A stretch of 64,000 nt of DNA from Toxotes chatareus (Eukaryota; Chordata; Actinopteri; Toxotidae): NCBI GenBank assembly GCA_016801885.1, contig CM028905.1, forward strand, positions 13,668,706-13,732,705, written 5' to 3'. Shown here one piece after another: positions 26,501 through 36,119 of this stretch (positions are counted from its first letter, which is position 1; every line of letters begins with the position of its first letter). The notes beneath the pieces were generated by a model. It was not told where the DNA came from and did no database searches. It saw nothing but the letters and a program-made list of their open reading frames with translations. Position numbers and translations under genes: made by a program.

Positions 26501-29500
26501 TCAAAATTTTTTGACCTCAAAATGTCATAAAAAAACGTCATAGTATAGTAAGGCGTCAAAATCGGCCAAAAAAGTCAAAAAATTTTTTTGACCTCAAAAT
26601 GTCATAAAAAAACGTCATAGTATAGTAAGGCGTTTTTTTCGCCAAAAGAAGTCAAAAAAATTTTGACCTCAAAATGTCATAAAAAAGCGTCATAGTATAG
26701 TAAAGGCGTTAAAAAGTCAAAAAATTTTTGACCTCAAAATGTCATAAAAAACGTCATAGTATAGTAAGGCGTCAAAATCGGCCAAAAAAAGTCAAAAAAT
26801 TTTTGACCTCAAAATGTCATAAAAAAACGTCATAGTATAGTAGTAAGTCAAAATTTCGGCCAAAAAAGTCAAAAATTTTTTGACCTCAAAATGTCATAAA
26901 AAACGTCATAGTATAGTAAAGTAAGGCGTTTTTCGGCCAAAAAAGTCAAAAAATTTTTGACCTCAAAATGTCATAAAAAAACGTCATAGTATAGTAAGGC
27001 GTGCGTTTTTCGGCCAAAAAAGTCAAAAATTTTTTGACCTCAAAATGTCATAAAAAAAAGCGTCATAGTATAGTAAAAAAGTCAAAATCGGCCAAAAAAG
27101 TCAAAAAATTTTTGACCTCAAAATGTCATAAAAAATCATAGTATAGTAAAGCGTTTTTTCGGCAAAAAAAGTCAAAAAATTTTGACCTCAAAATGTCATA
27201 AAAACGTCATAGTATAGTAAAGGCGTTTTTTCGGCCAAAAAGTCAAAAATTTTTTGACCTCAAAATGTCATAAAAAACGTCATAGTATAGTAAAGGCGTC
27301 AAAATCGGTCAAAAAAAACGTCAAAAAATTTTTGACCTCAAAATGTCATAAAAAACGTCATAGTATAGTAAAAAACGCGTTTTTTAAATGAAAAAAAAAG
27401 TCAAAAATTTTTGACCTCAAAATGTCATAAAAAACGTCATAGTATAGTAAAAAAGGCGTCAAAATCGGCCAAAAAAAGTCAAAAAAATTTTGACCTCAAA
27501 ATGTCATAAAAAACGTCATAGTATAGTAAAAGCGTTTTTTCGGCCAAAAAAAGTCAAAAATTTTTTGACCTCAAAATGTCATAAAAAAACGTCATAGTAT
27601 AGTAAAGGCGTCAAAATCGGCCAAAAAAAAGTCAAAAAAATTTTTGACCTCAAAATGTCATAAAAAACGTCATAGTATAGTAAAAGGCGTCAAAATCGGC
27701 CAAAAAAGTCAAAAAATTTTTTGACCTCAAAATGTCATAGAAAACGTCATAGTATAGTAAGGCGTCAAAATCTGCCAAAAAAAGTCAAAAAATTTTTTGA
27801 CCTCAAAATGTCATAAAAAAAATGTCATAGTATAGTAAGGCGTTTTTTCCGGCCAAAAAAAGTCAAAAAATTTTTGGCGAAAAATGTCATAAAAACGTCA
27901 TAGTATAGTAAAAGCGTTTTTTGGCCAAAAAGTCAAAAATTTTTTTGACCTCAAAATGTCATAAAAAAAAGTCATAGTATAGTAAGGCGTCAAAATCGGC
28001 CAAAAAAAGTCAAAAAATTTTTTGACCTCAAAATGTCATAAAAAACGTCATAGTATAGTAAGGCGTTTTTTCGGCCAAAAAAAGTCAAAAAATTTTTTGA
28101 CCTCAAAATGTCATAAAAAACGTCATAGTATAGTAAGGCGTCAAAATCGGCCAAAAAAGTCAAAAAAAATTTTTTGACCTCAAAATGTCATAAAAAACGT
28201 CATAGTATAGTAAAGCGTCAAAATCGGCCAAAAAAGTCAAAAATTTTTGACCTCAAAATGTCATAAAAAACGTCATAGTATAGTAAAGGCGTGTTTTTTA
28301 AAAAAAAAGTCAAAAAAATTTTGACCTCAAAATGTCATAAAAAAACGTCATAGTATAGTAAGGCGTCAAAATCGGTCAAAAAAAGTCAAAAAAATTTTGA
28401 CCTCAAAATGTCATAAAAAAAGTCATAGTATAGTAAAAGCGCCGTTTTTTCGGCCAAAAAAAGTCAAAAAATTTTTTGACCTCAAAATGTCATAAAAAAA
28501 CGTCATAGTATAGTAAGGCGTTTTTTCGGCCAAAAAAAGTCAAAAAATTTTTTGACCTCAAAATGTCATAAAAAAAACGTCATAGTATAGTAAAGGCGTT
28601 TTTTCGGCCAAAAAGTCAAAAAATTTTTTGACCTCAAAATGTCATAAAAAACGCCATAGTATAGTAAAGCGCGTTTTTTAAATAAAAAAGTCAAAAAATT
28701 TTTGACCTCAAAATGTCATAAAAAACGTCATAGTATAGTAAAAGTTAAAATCGGTCAAAAAAAGTCAAAAAATTTTTTGACCTCAAAATGTCATAAAAAC
28801 GCCATAGTATAGTAAAGGCGTTTTTCGGCCAAAAAAGTCAAAAAAAAATTTTGACCTCAAAATGTCATAAAAAACGTCATAGTATAGTAAGGCGTCAAAA
28901 TCGCCAAAAAAGTCAAAAAATTTTTGACCTCAAAATGTCATAAAAAACGTCATAGTATAGTAAAAGCGTCAAAATCGGTCAAAAAAAGTCAAAAAATTTT
29001 TTGACCTCAAAATGTCATAAAAAAAAACGTCATAGTATAGTAAGGCGTTTTTTCGCCCAAAAAGTCAAAAAATTTTTGACCTCAAAATGTCATAAAAAAA
29101 CGTCATAGTATAGTAAAGGCGTCAAAATCGGCCAAAAAAGTCAAAAATTTTTGACCTCAAAATCATAAAAAAAGTATAGTATTTTGACCTCAAAAAATTT
29201 TTAAAAATGTCATAAAAAAACGTATAGTATAGTAAGGCGTCAAAATCGGTCAAAAAAAGTCAAAAAATTTTTGACCTCAAAATGTCATAAAAAACGTCAT
29301 AGTATAGTAAGGCGTGTTTTTCGGCCAAAAAAAGTCAAAAAAAAATTTTTGACCTCAAAATGTCATAAAAAACGTCATAGTATAGTAAGGCGTCAAAATC
29401 GGCCAAAAAAAGTCAAAAAATTTTTTGACCTCAAAATGTCATAAAAAAAATAGTCATAGTATAGTAAGGCGTCAAAATCGGCCAAAAAAAGTCAAAAATT

Positions 29501-32500
29501 TTTTGACCTCAAAATGTCATAAAAAAACGTCATAGTATAGTAAGGCGTTTTTTTCGGCCAAAAGAAGTCAAAAAATTTTTTGGCCGAAAAATGTCATAAA
29601 AAACGTCATAGTATAGTAAGGCGTCAAAATCGGTCAAAAATAGTCAAAAATTTTTTTGACCTCAAAATGTCATAAAAAACGTCATAGTATAGTAAAGGCG
29701 TCAAAATCGGTCAAAAAAAGTCAAAAAATTTTTGACCTCAAAATGTCATAAAAAACGTCATAGTATAGTAAGGCGTGTTTTCGGCAAAAAAAGTCAAAAA
29801 ATTTTTGACCTCAAAATGTCATAAAAAACGTCATAGTATAGTAAAGCGTCAAAATCGGCCAAAAAAAGTAAAAAATTTTTTGACCTCAAAATGTCATAAA
29901 AAAACGTCATAGTATAGTAAAGCGCGTCAAAATCGGCCAAAAAAAGTCAAAAATTTTTGACCTCAAAATGTCATAAAAAACGTCATAGTATAGTAAAGGC
30001 GTTTTTCGGCCAAAAAGTCAAAAATTTTTGACCTCAAAATGTCATAAAAAACGTCATAGTATAGTAAAGGCCTTTTTTTTCGCCAAAAAAGTCAAAATTT
30101 TATTTGACCTCAAAATGTCATAAAAAACGTCATAGTATAGTAAAGTAAGTCAAAATCGGTCAAAAAAGTCAAAAAATTTTTGACCTCAAAATGTCATAAA
30201 AAACGTCATAGTATAGTAAAGGCGTCAAAATCGCCAAAAAAAGTCAAAAATTTTGACCTCAAAATGTCATAAAAAAATCGCGTCATAGTATAGTAAGGCG
30301 CGTCAAAATCGGCCAAAAAAGTCAAAAAAAAATTGACCTCAAAATGTCATAAAAAACGTCATAGTATAGTAAAGGCGTCAAAATCGGCCAAAAAAAGTCA
30401 AAAATTTTTGACCTCAAAATGTCATAAAAAACGTCATAGTATAGTAAAGGCATCAAAAAAAAAAGTCAAAAATTTTTTGACCTCAAAATGTCATAAAAAA
30501 GTCATAGTATAGTAAGGCGTTTTTTCGACCAAAAAAGTCAAAAATTTTTGACCTCAAAATGTCATAAAAAAAAAACATAGTATAGTAAGGCATCAAAATC
30601 GGTCAAAAAAGTCAAAAATTTTTTGACCTCAAAATGTCATAAAAAACGTCATAGTATAGTAAAGGCGTCAAAATCGCCAAAAAAAAGTCAAAAATTTTTT
30701 TGACCTCAAAATGTCATAAAAAACGTCATAGTATAGTAAGGCATCAAAATCGGCCAAAAAAGTCAAAAAAAATTGACCTCAAAATGTCATAAAAAACGTC
30801 ATAGTATAGTAAGGCGTCAAAATCGGCCAAAAAAAAGTCAAAAAAAAATTGACCTCAAAATGTCATAAAAAACGTCATAGTATAGTAAGGCATCAAAATC
30901 GGTCAAAAAAGTCAAAAATTTTTTGACCTCAAAATGTCATAAAAAACGTCATAGTATAGTAAGGCGTCAAAATCGGCCAAAAAAGTCAAAAAAAAATTTT
31001 GACCTCAAAATGTCATAAAAACGTCATAGTATAGTATAGTATAGCATCAAAATCGGTCAAAAAAGTCAAAATTTTTTTGACCTCAAAATGTCATAAAAAA
31101 CGTCATAGTATAGTAAGGCGTTTTTTTCGCAAAAAAAGTCAAAAATTTTTTACCTCAAAATGTCATAAAAAAAGTCATAGTATAGTAAAGGCGTTTTTTT
31201 GCCAAAAAGTCAAAAATTTTTTGACCTCAAAATGTCATAAAAAAACGTCATAGTATAGTAAGGCGTCAAAATCGGCAAAAAAAAATGTCAAAAAAATTTT
31301 GACCTCAAAATGTCATAAAAAAACGCCATAGTATAGTAAATTTTTTTTCGGCCAAAAAAAAGTCAAAAAATTTTTGACCTCAAAATGTCATAAAAACGCT
31401 ATAGTAGTATAGTAAGGGCGTCAAAATCGCCAAAAGAAGTCAAAAAATTTTTTGACCTCAAAATGTCATAAAAAAAGCGTCATAGTATAGTAAAGGCGTC
31501 AAAATCGGTCAAAAAAAGTCAAAAATTTTTGACCTCAAAATGTCATAAAAAACGTCATAGTATAGTAAAGGCGTCAAAATCGGCCAAAAAAAGTAAAAAA
31601 AATTTGACCTCAAAATGTCATAAAAACGTCATAGTATAGTAAGGCGTTTTTTCGCCAAAAAAGTCAAAAAAATTTGACCTCAAAATGTCATAAAAAACGT
31701 CATAGTATAGTAAGGCGTCAAAATCGGCCAAAAAAAGTCAAAAAAAAAATTGACCTCAAAATGTCATAAAAAACGTCATAGTATAGCAAGGCGTCAAAAT
31801 CGGCCAAAAAAAGTCCAAAATTTTTTTGACCTCAAAATGTCATAAAAAACGTCATAGTATAGTAAGGCGTTTTTTTCGGCCAAAAAAAGTCACAAATTTT
31901 TTTGACCTCAAAATGTCATAAAAAAAGTCATAGTATAGTAAGGCGTTTTTTCCGGCCAAAAAAAAAGTCACAAATTTTTTTGACCTCAAAATGTCATAAA
32001 AAAAGTCATAGTATAGTAAGGCGTCAAAATCGACCAAAAAAAGTCAAAAAATTTTTTGGCCGAAAAATGTCATAAAAAAAACGTCATAGTATAGTAAGGC
32101 GTTTTTTTTGGCCAAAAGAAGTCAAAAAATTTTTTGGCCGAAAAATGTCATAAAAAACGTCATAGTATAGTAAGGCGTTTTTTTCGGCCAAAAAAAGTCA
32201 AAAATTTTTTTGACCTCAAAATGTCATAAAAAACGTCATAGTATAGTAAGGCGTCAAAATCGGTCAAAAAAAGTCAAAAATTTTTTGACCTCAAAATGTC
32301 ATAAAAAACGTCATAGTATAGTAAGGCGTGTTTTTCGGCCGAAAAAAGTCAAAAAAATTTTTGACCTCAAAATGTCATAAAAAACGTCATAGTATAGTAA
32401 GGCGTCAAAATCGGCCAAAAGAAGTAAAAACATTTTTTGACCTCAAAATGTCATAAAAAACGTCATAGTATAGTAAGGCGTCAAAATCGGCCAAAAAAAG

Positions 32501-33327
32501 TCAAAAAATTTTTTGACCTCAAAATGTCATAAAAAAAGTCATAGTATAGTAAGGCGTCAAAATCGGCCAAAAAAAGTCAAAAATTTTTTGACCTCAAAAT
32601 GTCATAAAAAACGTCATAGTATAGTAAGGCGTCAAAATCGGCCAAAAAAGTCAAAAAAATTTTTGACCTCAAAATGTCATAAAAAAACGTCATAGTATAG
32701 TAAGGCGTTTTTTTCGCCAAAAAGTCAAAATTTTTTGACCTCAAAATGTCATAAAAACGTCATAGTATAGTAAGGCGTGTTTTTCGCCAAAAAAGTCAAA
32801 AAAAATTGACCTCAAAATGTCATAAAAAACGTCATAGTATAGTAAGGCGCGTTTTTATTAAAAAGTCAAAAATTTTTTGACCTCAAAATGTCATAAAAAA
32901 CGTCATAGTATAGTAAGGCGTCAAAATCGGCCAAAAAAAGTCAAAAAAAAAAAATTGACCTCAAAATGTCATAAAAAACGTCATAGTATAGTAAGGCGTC
33001 AAAATCGGCCAAAAAAGTCAAAAAAAATTTTGACCTCAAAATGTCATAAAAAACGTCATAGTATAGTAAGGCGTCAAAATCGGCCAAAAAAAGTCAAAAC
33101 ATTTTTGGACCTCAAAATGTTATAAAAAAAAACGTCATAGTATAGCAAAGCGTCAAAATCGGCCAAAAGAAGTCAAAATTTTTTTGGACCTCAAAATGTC
33201 ATAAAAAACGTCATAGTATAGTAAGGCGTTTTTTTCGGCCAAAAAAAGTCATATTTTAGTAAGACCTCAAAATGTCATAAAAAATGTCATACGGCTGTAA
33301 GGTGTCAAAATAGGACAAAGAAAGTAT
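23500..33327 (+). repeat. Array domain 3: well-preserved monomers sharing blocks with domain 1
   Basis: Copies are again regular. The stretch 26050-26390 reproduces in order the diagnostic variants of about 3870-4210, 29575-29800 reproduces 3870-4000, and 31780-31915 reproduces about 4210-4345. Near the right end GGCCGAAAAATG variants occur at about 32057 and 32135. The last recognisable unit ends at about 33327 with AGGTGTCAAAATAGGACAAA. Confidence 0.8.
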
Positions 33328-33396
33328 GATGTTGCTTGTGAGCAGTTACATAGGCAGAGGCATAAATCAGTATATCTACGTTCTTTATCATAATTT

Positions 33397-33708
33397 GGGG
33401 TAGCAGTACGTTAAGAGTGCGGCTTTGGACCGGCCTGAGATCGGAGGGTCGTGGGTTCGATCCCTCAACCAAGCGCAAAAAAACGGATACTGTGGTGGTG
33501 AAGCAGACGCGCCTCCCCTGCCTCTGCGACCATGACTGTGGTGCCCCTGAGCAAGGCACCGATTGACCCCGGGTGCCTCACTGGGCAGCCCCCTGCCCCA
33601 GCGTCTCTCGTTCATGTGAATGCTTGTGTGTGTGTTTTGTTCACTTGGTGTGGGTAAAATGCAGAGAGTAATTTCCCCAGGAGGGATCAATAAAGTAATT
33701 TTTTTTAA
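33397..33708 (+). mobile_element. tRNA-derived SINE
   Basis: The head resembles a tRNA gene with an A-box-like region (TAGCAGTACGTTAAGAGTGC) and a clear B box, GTGGGTTCGATCCCT, at 33451-33465. The body includes CCCCTGAGCAAGGCACCGA and GGGTGCCTCACTGGGCAGC. The 3' end (GTGTGGGTAAAATGCAGAG, ATTTCCCCAGGAGGGATCAA, TAAAG) is the kind of tail shared by many fish SINEs with partner LINEs. It lies between the last satellite unit and the right hAT-like half, so it inserted into the element's interior. Short open frames across it are not genes. The family name is not assigned. Confidence 0.85.
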
Positions 33709-33734
33709 AATGGCACAGCCCCGACACTGAGACA

Positions 33735-33906
33735 ACCCATTGCGTGAGTACTTTTACTTTTAAAAAAATACTTAAAAGTAAGCACTTAGTACTTTTACTT
33801 AAGTAAGATTCTTGATGTAGTACTTCCACTTTCACTTGAGTAAATGTCTTGCGGGATATTTGTACTTTTACTTAAGTACTAAGCTTCAGTACTTCCTCCA
33901 CCACTG
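33735..33906 (+). mobile_element. Right part of the hAT-like non-autonomous element
   Basis: Contains repeated TACTTTTACTTAAGTA-type motifs, ATGTCTTGCGGGATATTTG, and the outer end TACTTCCTCCACCACTG, whose reverse complement begins CAGTGGTGGA, a common fish hAT terminus. It pairs with the left part at 525-735. The bases immediately outside (GCCACCAC) do not match the eight bases before CAGTGGTG at 430, so a target-site duplication is not demonstrated. Confidence 0.6.
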
Positions 33907-34400
33907 CCACCACCCCTCTCCACATCCAGACACCGACTGAGTTAGAGCCAGATGACAGGAAGATCTGTCGCTCTCTCACATCTGTCGGTCTCTGCTGCTA
34001 ACCTTAGCAGCAGAGACCAGGGTCATAGTGATCTGACAGTCATTTGCGATACAGACAGCATTTTATGGAAACTAACAGGGATATTCATACTGAATAAATT
34101 ACTGTTATATTTGCAATTTTTCCTAACAGTTATAAATAGCTTCCCCCAAAAGTGGCCAAGCCCCCCCGTTTCCAAATCCTACTGACGTCCATGGTTTTAC
34201 AGTATTTTATCACAAATATCCCTTCCCAAGTTAAAGAATGAATCTTCATGCACAAACAAACACATTTTATTTGTATATTCTTAATGGGCTGAGGTAAAAC
34301 TGCCTAGTATTTCACAGTATACTGGCATAAATGAAATCAGATTTTTTCCCTTGATCCCTTGGGAGGATTCCAATCCCCAGGTTGAGAACCACTGAGCTAG
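33907..34400. other. Intergenic, nothing recognised
   Basis: This stretch lies between the transposon-bounded array and the next interspersed repeat. I see no exon-like or RNA-like signal. A short run near 34365-34400 (CCCCAGGTTGAGAACCACTG) resembles junction sequence of dispersed fish repeats. Confidence 0.4.
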
Positions 34401-34404
34401 AGCC

Positions 34405-34690
34405 AGGAGGCTGTTAGCCTAGTTTCCACCAACACCTCTAAAGCTCACTAACAGACACGTTATTTCTCGTTTGACTTTTCATTTTTACATTTCTGTTTGT
34501 GAAAAGATGAAACAAATGAAATTCCCTTTACAAGTTTTGGCAGATGTACTTTAAAACCTTGGACAGAGCCAGGCTAGTTATTTCCCCGTTTCCAGTCTTT
34601 ATGCTAAGCTAATAGCATCCTGGGTCTCATTTTGCTAACTCTGGGTAAGAAAGCAAGTAACTAAAAGAGAACTTATATCAGAATCATGTC
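34405..34690 (-). mobile_element. Partial copy of a foldback MITE
   Basis: Shares ACACCTCTAAAGCTCA with 44700-44716. It also carries GGACAGAGCCAGGCTAG...GTTTCCAGTCTTTATGCTAAGC (34560-34610), matching AGACAGAACCAGGCTAG...AAAGTCTATATGCTAAGC at 44914-44967. The end with TAAGAAAGCAAG corresponds to the right arm of the fuller copy at 44530-45065. The strand is nominal because the element is largely palindromic. No coding capacity. Confidence 0.6.
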
Positions 34691-34699
34691 TACAAGTTC

Positions 34700-36032
34700 A
34701 ATGAATTATTCTATAATGCATGTATACACTGAAGGGATTCACTTTTGTCTTTGTTACAGCAAAAAAAGAAGCTGTCTGTGTAAAGCTTGATTTAAAAAAA
34801 AAAAAAAAAAAAGGCACTTATTGTACTCAACAATAAGTACTACAACAAATGAAAGTCCATTGTTGTGTTGTTGGGGAGCAGGTGTTAGTGACAGCGAGGA
34901 CGACCAAAACATCAGTCGACAGATAATCTTACAGATGGGTTCGCTTCCAAAAAACACTTCAACCCAGAGTGTTCCGTCCCAACACATGGCATTACTGAAT
35001 AATTTTATTTGAAACATCCAGCAACAATAAAAACAACACTTACAGGCCCATTCTGAAGCAATATAAATACATATTCAACAATGGCTTGAAAGTACTCTAA
35101 GGAATAATCACAATATCATAGTAACATCAGGGGACTTTTTATTTTCCTTACATTAAAATGTCCAATTAATGATGATCATTTCATAGCTGGGACACTTCTC
35201 CTTACCTTAGGAGTGTCAAACATTTAAAAACATTAACAGTCCTTTCTCCATCACCCCACATGTGACTATTAAAATTAGATCAAGGATTACTACATAACTC
35301 AAAATTACAGTTATTACCTGTAGCATGTGCTCTGATTTGTCAGAGCTAAAGTGATAAGTTAAGCAGTTAGTGCTTCTTTGGAGAGGTCCAGTCAAGCAGA
35401 AATGGGACATTCCCCCCACCCCCTCCGTTTCTGCTCGACTGGACCCCCATTATGTTAATAGGCACCGCGGTGAGAGGCAGTGAGTGGGCCGGGGCCCTGA
35501 ATGGGGCCACCACTTCTCCTCGCTTAGTGTGGGAGTAGTGATGGATCATTACTGCAATATGTGACATCATTAGAGGCTCAATGACTCTTCCAACCTGGAG
35601 GATACTGACTTGATCTGACCTCAGCCTGAGCAAGGATGAGATCAGTCAAGTCGTGAGAATTTTTCGCCGACAGTCATCAAATCTAGATCTACTTCAGCTG
35701 CATTTTTAAACGTCCGATTTAAAAGTCAACAAGTTAGTGGCATGATATTAAATAATTCCTTGACTACTTCCAGTTACACAACTCAGCATTTGGTATTACA
35801 GGCAGTAACATCTGAACTGTCCTAACAGCACAGTAAAGTAACACTATATGAAGCTAGCATTAAGCCTCCGATGTAGAAACAAAGTCTGCAGGATAGAAAA
35901 ATAGACTGAGTTTAACTAGGTGTGTGGCTGGCTGGAGATGTAGAGTGTGTACAAGAGTGCCGGAGGGTGGAAGGGGGTAAAGAGGAGGGAGACAGAGAAG
36001 TGTTCCTTCCTCTGAAGATGAAGCTTGATCTC
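34700..36032 (-). other. pdlim7 3' untranslated region and downstream flank
   Basis: This is downstream of the pdlim7 stop codon on the minus strand. AATAAA on the minus strand occurs at 35138-35143 (about 890 nt after the stop) and at 35004-35009. Either could end the long transcript, so the 3' UTR would be roughly 0.9-1.05 kb. A poly-A tract lies at 34794-34812. Short open frames here have no recognisable product. Confidence 0.55.
35138..35143 (-). terminator. Candidate poly(A) signal of the long pdlim7 transcript
   Basis: AATAAA on the minus strand, about 890 nt past the TGA at 36033. A second AATAAA follows at 35004-35009. There is no transcript evidence to choose between them. Confidence 0.4.
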
Positions 36033-36119
36033 TCACACTGGAGCAAAAGCATGGCCTTTGCACAGGGGCTTATCCTTCTTCGAGTAGAACGTCTTCCCCT
36101 CCAGGTTGATTTGGCAGAG
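36033..36119 (-). CDS. pdlim7: pdlim7 last coding exon: second half of LIM3 and C-terminus
   Basis: The acceptor TTTAAAG precedes CTC TGC CAA and the exon runs 28 codons to TGA at 36035-36033. It supplies residues 474-501, including the zinc ligands C475, C493 and H496, and ends KGHAFAPV. That tail resembles the SHAFSHV end of mammalian PDLIM7 and differs from the ends I recall for PDLIM5 and LDB3. The exon enters at phase 0. Confidence 0.95.
   Translation of the reverse strand, partial: LCQINLEGKTFYSKKDKPLCKGHAFAPV

Larger units (their letters stand above)
738..33327 (+). repeat. Giant AT-rich minisatellite array, monomer about 75 bp, roughly 430 copies
   Basis: The same unit recurs without interruption by other sequence. 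Written in pieces, the unit is GACCTCAAAATGTCATAAAA, then AACGTCATAGTATAGTAAAG, then either GCGTCAAAATCGGCCAAAA (type A) or GCGTTTTTTCGGCCAAAA (type B), then AAGTCAAAAAATTTTT, closing on the next GACCTC. Most length variation is in the A and T runs. Dividing length by period gives about 430 copies; this is an estimate, not a count. The outermost copies diverge (ATCTATACTATAGTCTAG near 805; ATGTCATACGGCTGTAAGG near 33284), as expected at array edges. The many short open frames inside are a by-product of a period near a multiple of three and are not genes. Confidence 0.97.

Noticed and set aside
593..33125. Many short open frames within the tandem array, encoding Lys-rich or Leu/Tyr/Phe-rich repeats
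   Set aside because: They follow from a period that is near a multiple of three and differ copy to copy through A-run length changes. No start context, splice signals or known domain.
738..33327. CRISPR-like array of repeats and spacers
   Set aside because: There are no unique spacers; the whole 75-bp unit repeats, spacing varies by homopolymer length, and the surroundings are vertebrate.
738..33327. Centromeric satellite
   Set aside because: No CENP-B-box-like motif is visible, the array is only about 33 kb, and it is flanked by a gene and halves of a transposon. Array location alone cannot establish a centromere.
33397..33480. Functional tRNA gene
   Set aside because: A- and B-box-like motifs are present but no complete cloverleaf can be drawn and the sequence continues into a SINE body and tail.
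33305..33835. Minus-strand open frames of 64-115 codons over the SINE
   Set aside because: They lie across a tRNA-derived SINE and MITE sequence and encode nothing recognisable.
35367..35633. 88-codon minus-strand open frame downstream of pdlim7
   Set aside because: It lies in the presumed 3' UTR, has no recognisable motif and no independent gene signals.
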